DNA of 64,000 nt. Source: Psilocybe azurescens. Lineage: Eukaryota; Basidiomycota; Agaricomycetes; Agaricales; Agrocybaceae. This document shows, in pieces, positions 44,461 through 55,102 of this stretch (positions are counted from its first letter, which is position 1; every line of letters starts with the position of its first letter). A program made the translations under genes and the position numbers. Location: NCBI GenBank assembly GCA_023853785.1, contig JAJIRX010000490.1:1-64000 (forward strand), written 5' to 3'. The notes under the pieces are model-generated. The model was not told the origin of the DNA. It saw only the letters and a program-made list of their open reading frames with translations, and did not search any database.

Positions 44461-47447
44461 CACCCCTTTTCCTACTTCTACGAATGCTATCCAGCCACTT
44501 TGCCTGCTGCTATGACCGCTACCCAGTCGCTCTCGACGCCCTCGTTCGTCCCTCCTGACCCCAAGCCGCCGTCCCCCAGCTTATATTTTGCTGCCTACAA
44601 CGTCCTAGTCTCTCAGCACGCCTTCAAACAAGATGTATGCACATAATGAAGTGCGGAAATTGAAGACAGGCAGCGTACAGCCTCTTTGCTTGTACACCAC
44701 ACATCTATCTACCTTGCTCAACTTCATACTCACAACGACACGGACGCCGGTTGGGGGTGCTTACTGGACTGACTCACCGATGGCCACAGTGTGTAGCACG
44801 CTCGTAGCCCGTCAGGGTCTGTGACTTGGATGACGTCGAGGGGGTCAGTTATCATCTTCGATAATCTTGCGAATGTCTATACTCACCGTCAATACCCAAC
44901 AAAATGCCTCTTATGCCGCCCAGAACCCAATATCCTTCCTAAAAACTCAGCTTCCTTGAATTGTTGGCACTTATTCACCACGTGGGCAGCTATGGCTGTC
45001 ATCACGGGTCGGGAGGAACGTGTAGAGATTTGTAGTTGCCGTTGAGCGTCGGTCTACTGGGAGGGTGCCAGTACTACAGGTGAACAAAGGTCAGTGCTCA
45101 TCGTTAACAATCTTACGAATGTCATAGTGTCAGCGTCTGCGTGTCATTCTGGCCAGTACCCTCCCTCAAGACCCGAGTTTCTTGTCATCGAGGGCTGGTC
45201 TGCAGAGAGAAAATAGGTAAGCTCTTATCTTCACGGTCTTGTGAATGTTTATGCTCACCGAAACAGCGGCGCATGATTAGAATTTCTATATCCACGGCGG
45301 GCTGGGTCCTTGTGGAATATGTGCACATTCGGGGTTGGTGTCCAGAGTTGGTCTGCAGGCAGGATGGATAGAACCAGATCACTTCTCGTTATTCCACGAT
45401 CTTGTGAATGTCAATACTTACAGAGTACATGACCAGAGCATATACTCCCCATTCTTCCCAGCACCCAGTACCCAGCACACTTTCTCAAAATCCGACTTCC
45501 CTTTCTTGTCCAAGACACATTGGGCGCTTGTGGACGGTGGGATAATGCGTGCACACTCGTATCTGCCATCGACGGTCGGTATCACAGGTCGGTTTTCATC
45601 TTTGACGATCTTGTGAATGTCAATACTCGCGGGCAGCACATAAATCAACAAGAAAAAAAAAAAAACTCGCGGGCAGCGTAACCAGAGGACACCCTCCCTC
45701 AAATCCCACCTTCCTTCACTTGTCCAACTCGTACTGGTGCTTGTGATTCGTGGATACTGCGTAGCTGGTATCGAGGGTCAATCTGAAAGGAGAAAAAAGG
45801 TCAGTTCCTATTTGTATCGGACGGGTGTCCGTGTATGCTCACCGACGTTTCAAAGAAACAGAGTTCCCCGGATGCTACCGCAATGCAGTGCCATTTCCGT
45901 GTGCAAGTTGTGCTGGGCGTTTGTGGTCGGGCGGGTGTGACAGCACAGGTGCCCTCAAATGCGAGAGGAAACCACGGCGTCAGCGTCGAGATGGAGGCTG
46001 ACAGATGAATATTTGAGGGTCCTGGTGGTGAACACAAGGGGCGGTGGACGAGGAGGAGATGAAAAAATAAACGCATAGGTGAGCATGCGAGACGATGACA
46101 AGGGCCTGGGATGCGTACTCACTGTCATTGACTCCTCCAAGGTGCGGCGATACTACCTCGTCCTGTACGAATCGAACGCTGGAGGTCGAGATCAAGATCA
46201 AAGTTTAGGGAAAGGTGAAGTGGGTGGAACATATGCGAGGCTGTAGGAACACGGTGAGCCTGACTGTTGCGGGGGACAATAAAAATGAACGTATATACTT
46301 ACCGTCTCGTGCAAGATGCGACACTGCTCTCTCTACCTGTAATAAAGACCGCGAATCAAATGCCGGACATCGTGGTCGCGGTCGTAGATAGGGGCGGGAA
46401 AATGTGAATAAAGCGCAGTATATGCGTATGCGTTGGACTAGCTGAAGAGACACGGTCAGTGTGATGGGACAACCAGAAGCAATTCAGTTGCTAACCGTCT
46501 TCCAGCTGTCGAGTAGAGCCTGACGCCGAGTGCAATGCACGTCATGGTCCGAGCGTTCGTCAAAGAAGGATAGGGGCTTGGGAATGTGTGGATGCTGTAG
46601 TTCTACGGTGAGTACTGTTGGAGTGTGGTATTGCGTTTGTTTGTTTACCCGCTATCAAGCCCCGATGCTCCTCTCCAATCCCGGTTCACACCCATGCGGT
46701 CCAAAGCAATTGCAGGCTTTGTTTCAGTGGTATGTATTGTTCTTCACAGCGACACCTACCGCCGTTGATGCGGGATGCGTCGCTCGGTATTGGGATGCAC
46801 ATGCCTGGACTGGCCGAATAGGTGAGTTTCATGGATCTCTGCCCGTACTGATACTTACGAATGTATCCCAGTGTATCTTCATCTCAGCGTGCGTGCCGGA
46901 CGCGCGGAGAGCTCGGAAAAATTCATCACGATGTTGAGTGGGCTGCATAGTCAGAGGAGCTGAGAACGAAATGGGGAGGGATAGCGTGCTGGAGGCCGGT
47001 CACTGCAGGCACCGTTAGATGGTGCGGGAACCATAGCGGTGAGTGTGCAATTTATTTGACAGGAGAACGTGGATGTGGGAACTTACTCATCGAGCTCGTC
47101 ACTAAAATAGCTTGCGGCTTCCGTGAGCGAGGTGGGGCAGTGACTCTGTGGACTCGTCAAGGGAATGGGAATGGATAACGCGTCAGAGCGAGGGTGAACG
47201 TGTCTTTGTCACCCGCTCAGTATGCTTGTTGAAGCGATGCACCGTACACATCGATGCCCTGGATAGTGAGCGGAGGAGAGAATAGATAGGAAGGCACAGT
47301 TGGTGCGCTAGTTGGGGTGGGGGTTGCAGGTTATCATGGACGCTATGAGATGGTGCCGGAATACTAAAAGTGAACACGCAGTTTGTATGATGAAAGCAAC
47401 GTTGGCGCTGAGTCCGAGTCGTCGAACTCGTTGGCAGTTGGTGGCAT
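44460..47447 (-). pseudogene. Gene 1C: many-exon gene, first donor lost
   Basis: ATG 47447 (MPPTANEFDDSD) is kept, but the donor after exon 1 has changed (GACTCAGC instead of GAGTAAGT). Later exons match genes 1A and 1B: RSVRFVQDEVVSPHLGGVND near 46150, AFEGTCAVTPARPQT near 45930, and GRYECARIIPPSTSAQCVLD near 45540, again with GT-AG introns of about 55 nt. The family is not recognised. The 27-nt insertion at 45638 lies in it. The 3' boundary is estimated from the unit 1 alignment. Confidence 0.45.
45638..45664 (+). mobile_element. 27-nt poly(A)-ended insertion with 13-bp duplication
   Basis: A short tract ending in 12 A is flanked on both sides by ACTCGCGGGCAGC (45625-45637 and 45665-45677). 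Units 1 and 2 have only one copy of the site. This is the signature of target-primed reverse transcription with extreme 5' truncation. Confidence 0.7.
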
Positions 47448-48926
47448 CCGAGAGCGAGGTCCAGCAATGGAGGGGAAGAAAAACGCGTCAGGGAGAAAAG
47501 CTAGCGGGAACGAAGGTGAGCACACGATTCATAACGAACAAGTGCGGATGCTTACCGCGTGCGGCCTAGCTCATTGAGCTTGTCATCAGCTCGTGGCGTC
47601 CAAGAGAAGTTTTAACAGCGAGGGCGAGCAAAAACGCGTCAGGTCGATGGAAAGCACGTCAAGGCGAGGTAGAACGCGTCAGGGAGTGGGAAAAAGGTAG
47701 ATGGACCCGGAGGTGCTAGGCAGACAGGGAATGGAAGCACGGAATGGAGAACTGAGGTAAGTCCACTCTAGTCCTCTCCTAGACAGACATCGATATTATG
47801 TGATGAGCATACGATCACGATAATATGAAGTCTGTTGTTTACTACGCCCCAAAACCGCGCTAGAAAATCATTATGTAATCTTCGCACTTTCAAATTTACT
47901 TTCTGAGCCCAGTGCGCGATGGTAGGGCGCTTTTCATAGTCTTTGGCAGATATAATTTCTCATGTGGTCCTTGAGAATCTTCTATAAAAATGGGAATCTC
48001 TCGAGGCGATATGGGAGTGTTAAGCAAAGTAGGTTCGATAGCAAGCCTAAATCCGGATTACGTGAACAGCATTTGAGATCATCAAGAGAGCCAAGGCGCT
48101 TAAATGGGAGTCACTCATCGATGCCTTCATTGAACGATACATTTTCAATCAATCTCACAAAATACATAAAGTCCATGAGGGACTATATACAAGTCCTCCA
48201 AGTCCCCGTTACCCTGAAATACGGAAGATTACCTAGAAAGCCAAGGCTCGTCATGCGGCATCTCCATTTCAACGCTATGTATATAAACGCGTCAGTCTAC
48301 TTTGCATTCGCACTGACACTTATCACCTGGATAGTATGTTGATATGGTGAGATAAATATTGAGATCCCGGCGGAGACGGTGTTTGGAAACGAGATACACA
48401 AAGAAATGGGGTTGGAGGACATCATCGTCATTACCTCGTTTTCATTGATCTTTCTATGACTTTAACACTGGTTCGACTAGGGTAAGTACGATTTGAGATC
48501 GCTCGAAGTCGTCTGGGACATAGTTTGTCCCCAGATGATCCGAGAATGGCGTTGAAAATAATGGATAATACTGGTTTGCGCCGTTGCTATACATGATAAG
48601 AATGTCACTCGCCATTCAGAAATCCCGAAATCGACAACTATGGCCTATGAAAGCAATGCCAGACGTTGATACTTGCGATTGAGATTGGTACCCAATTGTA
48701 GGTAACCGACGAAATTTCATCGATGTACACTTGGAAGTACAGGAGTACAGTTTATCTGTTGAGTATATTGATATTTAGATACTTAGAGCCGTCGAACAAA
48801 AATATAGCATTGAATGTTGGTTGGAAAAGAAGGCCTGAGTAGATTTTTAATGCTTGAGTTCCAGTTACTACGTATACAGAGTATAACCCAAGCTGGCCGA
48901 TCAGGTCTACCCGTTATTTGTCGCAA
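47448..48926. other. Region upstream of gene 1C, no supported gene
   Basis: The first 250 bp carry three ACGCGTCA boxes and look like the gene 1C promoter. The rest is mostly unlike the other units. An open frame at 47962-48342 (126 codons, ending in a hydrophobic INASVYFAFALTLITWIVC stretch) is the only sizeable ORF; I cannot tell whether it is a gene. Confidence 0.4.
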
Positions 48927-49204
48927 TTAAATGGGCTTGGCTTGGACGTGTTTCTCCCTCACGGAATTTATGTGCACATATACATCATTTCTCTTTATAC
49001 GCATCCGACATTAGGTGAATCATGGGGTGCAATACTTGCTCATTTCATCTGCGTAAATTTAACAACTATCGCAGCTAAAGCCGATTCTACCACTAATATG
49101 TACAAAAGAGAAATAGCATAGTGTTCACAGTTGTGTGACCGTCTTTCCAGATACACACAAATTCAGGACAAATCAGTTCCACGGCATTCAACAAAACAGA
49201 CAAA

Positions 49205-50759
49205 TCACCAGCATCGATTGTCGTTGACCAGCCATATTCCCCATTTACCATATTTGCCCTGAGCACAATTTTCAAGTCAACATCGTGCCGGTGTTCAACA
49301 TGCAGTATTCTCTTACCCAATCAACACATGACGTTGGTCCATCGTAGTTTATACCGTTGATATTGGCCGGCGTCGTGCTGCACATATCTTCCCAATTATC
49401 GCCATTATGTAGATTTTCCAACGGTGCCTCATGACGCTATACAGTACAAGATTTCATCAGCACAAAGTGTAAGTGAAGCAAGGGCAGACGGCTTACACGA
49501 ATACCAGGCTCTACACATCCCTGAATGTGAAGGTCGACGTAAGAAATCATTACTAACTGTTGAGCATTTCTCGCACCTTATCTTTGAAGTAACTCCACCA
49601 AGGAGTACATCCCCCCTCGTTGGAATCCACTTTCCAGTAACCGGTAACGTGTCCACAGATTCCCTGTACAACTTATGAGTATCCCAGTTCCCAGTCCTTG
49701 AAATGAATGACAGACCTGATCCTCACAACTAGTCGGAGCCCATTCCCTTCCATGGATCTCAATTGGTTTGATGTGACACTCGTTGATTGGGTTGAAACCG
49801 ACTGGAACATTCGTCAAAGTGGCGGTATATTCTCTCACTCCGTAGCGCAAGCAATGGGATGGCTGCAGACCAGACCATACAATGGACACCCTCTGGCGAG
49901 TTTCTTCCTCTTCTCGACGCCTCTTCTCATCAGCCTTCTCTTTCGCCTCGCGATCCCATTCTCTCCGCTCCTGGTGCATCTTGACTCGCCGCTCCTCATG
50001 GTCGTGAACTTCTGCGTTCCATTTGTCCCGCTGGACTGCGCGCTGCTGCTCATGATCGTGAACTTCTGCGTTCCATTCGTCCCGCTGGACTGCGCGCTGC
50101 TGCTCATGATCGTGAACTTCTGTGTTCCATTCGTCCCGTCGGACTGCGCGCTGCTGCTCATGATCGTGAACTTCTGCGTTCCATTCGTCCCGTCGGACTG
50201 CGCGCTGACGTTCTTCACGCGCGATAATGCGATCGTGTGTCTCTTGATTGATAAAATCGTTCAATATGTATCCAAATCCCACGAGTGAGAAAAGTGACAG
50301 TATGAGTATCAGTGCTCCACATTTTCGATGCAAAGGCTTTGCGTTCCCGTACGATTGCGGCAGAAGGCCGCTACGCTCTGTATAGGATCCATATTCGGGT
50401 CTAACAGGAGAATTTGGGAGATCTTGCCGGTACGATGGCCCGTCAAAGTAGGGAGGAGGCTGAGCGCTAAAGGGTTCACAGTCGGTTAGGACTTAGTCTA
50501 AACAATCATACACAGGGTGATATACTTGTTTGCACGCATATTCGAGCCATCCTGCCTATTCGGTCGGTAACGAGGCATAACTATGGATGCTCTGGGTTTG
50601 TTGAAAGACGAGGTAGGAGACAAAGAATTCAACAACGATAGCCTGGACATGAGGCGGCTCGAGTAGATCACGTGTATCCTCGTTCTCAGGCACCCTAACT
50701 TCGTTATAAACTCATTTTTCATCAATTTGTGTACGAGAGTCATGCAGCTTATAAGGCGC
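49205..50759 (-). CDS. Gene 3D: type II membrane protein, coiled coil plus Cys-rich domain
   Basis: I traced exons 49716-50466, 49577-49663, 49497-49520, 49317-49436 and 49205-49258, joined by GT-AG introns of 52, 56, 60 and 58 nt; all phases agree and the frame is open to TGA. Order: Pro/Tyr-rich cytosolic tail (AQPPPYFDGPSYRQ), anchor ALILILSLFSLVGFGYIL, a charged coiled coil with four 18-residue repeats, then the luminal or secreted domain with CEDQ, WKVDSNEGGCTPWWSYF, NWEDMCSTTPA, GPTSCVDW and NRCW. An upstream exon (50512 to about 50759, ending YACKQVYHPV) has an in-frame TAG (PTE*AGW), so the gene either starts later (ATG 50333 gives 300 residues) or is mildly damaged. I know this domain combination from agaricomycetes; function unknown. 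Confidence 0.65.
50003..50218 (-). repeat. 54-bp coding minisatellite, four copies
   Basis: Four near-identical 54-bp units encode RAVRRDEWNAEVHDHEQQ-like 18-residue repeats in the coiled coil of gene 3D. Gene 3E has a single copy, so the number has changed since the duplication. Confidence 0.9.
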
Positions 50760-50885
50760 CAAAGAACGGCAAATATATGGATGATATACATATGATAATT
50801 TGTGATTTAAAGCACTATACAACAGTAAAACCAAAGTAAAACGGTTAAAAAATGTGTGGTATATATGTAGATTAGATGTACAAAA

Positions 50886-51997
50886 TCAAACATGGGGAAG
50901 ATATGCTGTCCAATTCAGATCGACATATGCTCCAGCAGGCAGCGCTCGAAGCCCTACGAGAGGCAAAATAAGAAAGACACTACGAGCAGTTATGCACAAC
51001 AAAGCCGACAGAGACAAAATTACAATGAGAGCGTTGTCCATAACCTTTACCATGGCAGAACTGTACTCTTTGCCGTCCCCGTTGCCGTCCGCGTTTTTAT
51101 TCCCCATTGAGGCCCTCAGCACGGAGAGAAAAGATATGCTGAGAGGGAGACCGGATACCAAGACAGCCGATACCCTCCACGCCCACTTCTCAATTACCGT
51201 ATGAAACTCGAATGACCAAGCGATGCAGTGAAGCCCTCCGAGTACTATAGCCACAAGAATTGCCAGCACGATGCTCATCAAATCGTCCTCGCCAACAATA
51301 CCAAGCTCCTCCCGTTTCGCCCTTAGATACACGCAAAATTTCTGGGGTAAAGATAGGCTGGGGACATGATACGGACGGCTAACTGGTGGATCTCGCACAG
51401 GCTCTGGTGACGCCGATTGCGACCGTTCGGATGTGTCTTTGGCTTTGATGTCAACATCCAGAGCGACTGGTGTTTCAGACTGCAACAACGAAGTCTGTGT
51501 TAGTTTTGTGATTAAACACTTTGTTTCTAATGTTCTACACTTGATATTTGGACTTGTACAAATGGACACTTAGTTAGAATTCGCTCTTTTCGGTGTTTTT
51601 GCACACTGTTCTGTTAATAACTTTTGTAGAGTAAAGTTATTCAAATTCTAATCACTGATCCGGAATCCCCTCGTTGAGACGGTTCCGGTGATATATAATT
51701 TGTCACGTAATTATAGGTTTGGTGTTTTGACGCAATATTGTGGACACCTATAGTCACGCCTCGCCATTTTTAGACACTTAGCCATGTAAAAGACCAGTAT
51801 TCCTACTATGTCTGAGGAAACAAAGACACTAGAACAAGATTTGGAGTCTACAGAAGCAATTTACTATTTTCACTCATACTTGTCATTGTTGTGCATTTGA
51901 GATTTGACTCTATTGTTACTCATCAGTATAGCTACTGATTTGTGCATTATTGTCTATTTCTAACAGTCTGAGGGTGAGTTACGACATTGACATTGAC
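50886..51997 (-). pseudogene. Gene 2D: membrane protein, C-terminal half only
   Basis: The 3' half is open from 51493 down to the stop at 50886 (SETPVALDVDIKAKD, LHCIAWSFEFHTVIEKWAW, ALPAGAYVDLNWTAYLPHV). A segment found in other copies between FCVYLRAKREELG and the next pass is partly deleted. At 51498-51965 a solo LTR is inserted, and the gene resumes for about 28 bp before ending at the hAT-like end near 51998. All of exon 1 and most of exon 2 are gone. Confidence 0.8.
51498..51965. mobile_element. Solo LTR (copia-like ends), 468 bp
   Basis: Starts TGTTAG and ends CTAACA, with flanks GTCTG at 51493-51497 and 51966-51970. The other gene 2 copies read straight through the site (GAAGTCTGAGGGTGAG). 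No internal region, so it is a recombined solo LTR. Confidence 0.85.
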
Positions 51998-51998
51998 A

Positions 51999-52858
51999 TA
52001 GTGATGTGCAGGCTCGGCTTGGCCTGAAAGCCGCGGCTTAGGCCTGGCCAAGCCTAAGCGTATGGCCTGAGCCCGGCTTTCTGTAGACAAAAAAGGAATA
52101 TATTGAAAAGTTCTAATTGATGACTGACATTATTTTACTGCCTCGTTATCCTCAATGTCCTCAACCAGCTGATCCCGCAAAATTGATCAGCTTCAATAAC
52201 AACTTCAACAAAGTCTTGCTCCTCAGCTGCTGAATCCTCAACCTCAAGTTCCTCCTCAATCTCCGATGGGACAACAACTTCATGGAAAATAAGATCTCAG
52301 TGAATGAGACACTTTAGGCACTCAAGTGCCTCAACAATATCTCCCTTGAGGCGATTATGATGTTTACTGATAGTAATACCTGCAGCTGAGAATGCATGCT
52401 CACTCAAAACTGAGGAGGCCATAATTGAGAGATAATCCAGTGGAAGGGATCCCCATGTAGGATAGCAGTGTGCATTAAACTACAAATAATATCAGTAAAA
52501 GACAACAATAAAAGAGAAAAGTTACATACACCCCACCAGTGGACTATCCCCATGCCCTCTGGGACTGACTCATGTGTTTGAATATACAGATTCCACTCTG
52601 TCAGCCATGGCTTTGTGGGATCAGAACTTTCCTCCTCCTCTTCCTCAGATGAAGTGTCATCTAAATTACAGTGAGTTGAGGCCTTCAATGGTGCCTTCTT
52701 TGCTTTGCAAGTGAAACTGGAGCTAGACTGCATGTGAATCTTCTCATAATGTTTGACAAACTACAACACTGTCAGTGAAAATATTCATTAAAATCTGTGC
52801 AATGATCTCATACCTTCTCCTGAACAGTCTCCTTGATATCGTTAAATATGGAGCCCCA
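51999..52858. mobile_element. hAT transposon fragment
   Basis: The left end is TAGTGATGTGCAGGCTCGGC followed by GGCC-rich subterminal repeats, typical of hAT ends, directly at the break in gene 2D. The right end is missing, since the second copy of the 1647-bp element starts at 52859. Confidence 0.7.
52135..52858 (-). pseudogene. hAT transposase, C-terminal part
   Basis: Exons 52814-52858, 52530-52760 and 52297-52479 are joined by introns of 53 and 50 nt. The product runs through NDIKETVQEK, FVKHYEKIH, EWNLYIQTHESVPEGMGIVH and YPTWGSLPLDYLSIMASSV to FSAAGITISKHHNRLKGDIV and LECLKCLIH, the conserved hAT dimerisation domain. A TGA at 52297-52299 precedes an acidic tail that stays open to 52135, so the stop is probably a nonsense mutation. 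The N-terminal part is cut off at 52858. Confidence 0.8.
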
Positions 52859-54304
52859 CATCAGGAAAAAAAATACCTGCAATAGTGCTATGAGCCCCAG
52901 TAGAACTGGTAGCTGGATTGCATGTCCCCTTTGCTGTAGCACCTGGTAGTCACATGTGACAGCTACTGTAGTTCCAGTAGCACCAGTAGATTCTGTGTGT
53001 GACTACATAGCCCCAGTAACTATCATATGTCACTATACAGTTCTGGTGGCCATCACATAACTACCAAAATACTGTTGGTGGCTACATATCTGCCACTGTG
53101 TCTATATATATCTGCAGTATTTTACACATCCCACAGGTGCTGGCTGTTAGTTTATTAGAAATTTTCTGAGTTACTCAGTTCACAGAATGCTAATACATTA
53201 AAGTCACATGATATTTGTAATAAATGTGGAATGATAAAATACACTCAACAGGAATTGAACCAACAGCTTTACACATAATAATTCTACACATGCTCAACCA
53301 AATACACCATCACTGCTTGTACTATATATCACATTTAATGAATTATATACTCTTGTTTTCAACACCAATAATATATTCTGGCACTTCCTCTCAAGCTATA
53401 TTCATATATTATATATCAAAATAATCAGAAAATTGAAGGCAATGTGTCTGCAATTAAGTGATTATGTGAATATTAGATCAGCATGTTTTCTGCTTGGTAC
53501 ATGTGGGGCAGTGTAAAGACCTCCTTCAAAGTGGCCAGTAATTTACTATAGTTATATTTTATAGTTTGTAATTAACTTTTTTTTCAGACCAACCTTCTCA
53601 GGTGTGCCTTAAATCATAGTTCTCTCTGCCTGCTGTGTAGGCCTCTATAGACAATGGCTGCTCATGAATTAAGTGGACTGAGCACAGTAAAAAATGGTTC
53701 ATACAGCATATTGAGCATATTTGTAAGAGGTCTTCCAATCTCTGACAGCAGAGGGATGGAAATCAAAGCTTTGCAGTTAACTCCTCTTATAGAAGTTGAA
53801 GAAAAATGTATTCAATAAGGCAGACGAGTTTATTATCTGTCAATTTGTACACAGAATGCTGTCTTCCATTCTTGTTAACAGAGCCTGTGCATAACACATG
53901 AGGACTTTCACTTGAAAATGATTCGATATCATTATTTTTGTTTTTGTCTCACCCCATTGTGCCACAGTATATATATTTTCATTATGACTGCATTTTTTTA
54001 CATTGTATCTATAAATTTTCAAGGCCATATATTTCTTGCTCTCATTTAAGATTTAATTGAAAGTAAGAAATTATCACTATGTAACCCTACTAAGCTGAAA
54101 TTGTTTATTGCATAATTTATGTAGCTTATATAACACTCATGTGGAAATACTGTGTACTGGTAGCATAGACTATGAGCTATATGGTGTTGGTAGCATTGAC
54201 TAGAGTCTACATAGAGCTACAGGAGCTATGTAGCTCAGAGTGTGAGCTACTGAGTTCTCAGTAGACCTGTGCCAGAGCTACTGGGCTCTATGTAGATGTG
54301 CATC
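52859..54304. mobile_element. Second copy of the 1647-bp element, right end missing
   Basis: Closely matches 16535 to about 17970, beginning CATCAGGAAAAA, and diverges after GATGTGCATCA, so the CTACTGGAG-rich end and right inverted repeat are absent. It interrupts the hAT transposase. A long ORF at 53224-53424 is not conserved in the first copy. Confidence 0.8.
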
Positions 54305-54830
54305 ATCAGGAAAAGAGGTTTTTCCTAAAGAAATCTAGGTGTCTTTAAGCATCTTAGAGACTTTAAAGATGATAAAGACACAAAGCACCCTAAGCTCCTT
54401 TCAACGCAAAGTGATGTGGAAACAATTTATCCAAAGCATTCCAAAGCAACCCAAACATTATCATAGTCATTATGTCATTAATAAATATGATTTCCGTACA
54501 TGTTGGATCATGATTTTCTGCATTTTAAGTGCTATAAAATTGGTAAAATCTGTCTATCTTTCCTTTGATAGAGTTGTGATTTTGACTTTTTACATCGTAT
54601 AATAAGACCTTTGCTTTAGCTTTTTTATCTCTAAAGCTTGGAATTTTCACTCCTTACAACAGTCAGTCCCATAAAGGAAGGGTATGAAACATTTAATTTC
54701 GTGGATGTATTTCCGAACTCATTCCGCCCTTTCTTTCTGTCTCTCAGTGGCGGAATTGTTTCCTTAATGAGTCAGAAAATCAGCCTTTCTGGAATGTGGA
54801 ATTTCTGACCTCCTGGGGCCCCTAGAGTCA
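54305..54830. other. AT-rich filler, probably transposon-derived
   Basis: It begins with a small hairpin (AGGAAAAGAGGTTTTTCCT). No gene or recognisable ends; unlike the array units on either side. Confidence 0.4.
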
Positions 54831-55102
54831 ATGGGCTTGGCTTTGATATGTTTCTCCTCGCGAAATTTATGTGCACATATACATCATGGCTCTTTATACG
54901 CATCCGACATTAGGTGAATTATGGGGTGCAATACTTGCTCATTTCATCTGCGTAAATTTAACAACCATCGCAGCTAGAGCCAATTCTACCACTAATATGT
55001 ATAAAAGGAAAATAGCATAGTGTTCACAGTTGTGTGGCCGTCTTCCAGGTACGCACAAATTCAGGACAAATCAGTTCCACGGCATTCAACAAAACAGCCA
55101 AA

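Larger units (their letters stand above)
39770..47700. repeat. Array unit 3
   Basis: Third copy of the array unit, with the TYRLPAN-type region (39800-40630), TTAGGGTTAGGG (about 40627), gene 3C, gene 2C and gene 1C. The 244-bp tandem repeats are absent at its left edge. Confidence 0.85.
48927..51998. repeat. Array unit 4, truncated
   Basis: It begins AATGGGCTTGGCTTG (as unit 5 does at 54831) and contains genes 3D and 2D. Gene 2D is cut off by transposable elements and no gene 1 follows. Confidence 0.8.

Noticed and set aside
50003..50218. CRISPR-like array from the four 54-bp repeats
   Set aside because: The repeats are contiguous without spacers and in frame within a coiled-coil gene of a eukaryote.
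49707..50288. 193-codon plus-strand ORF rich in repeated CVPFVPLDCALLLMIV blocks
   Set aside because: It is the reverse complement of the gene 3D coiled-coil minisatellite; gene 3D has a phase-consistent spliced frame and family features.
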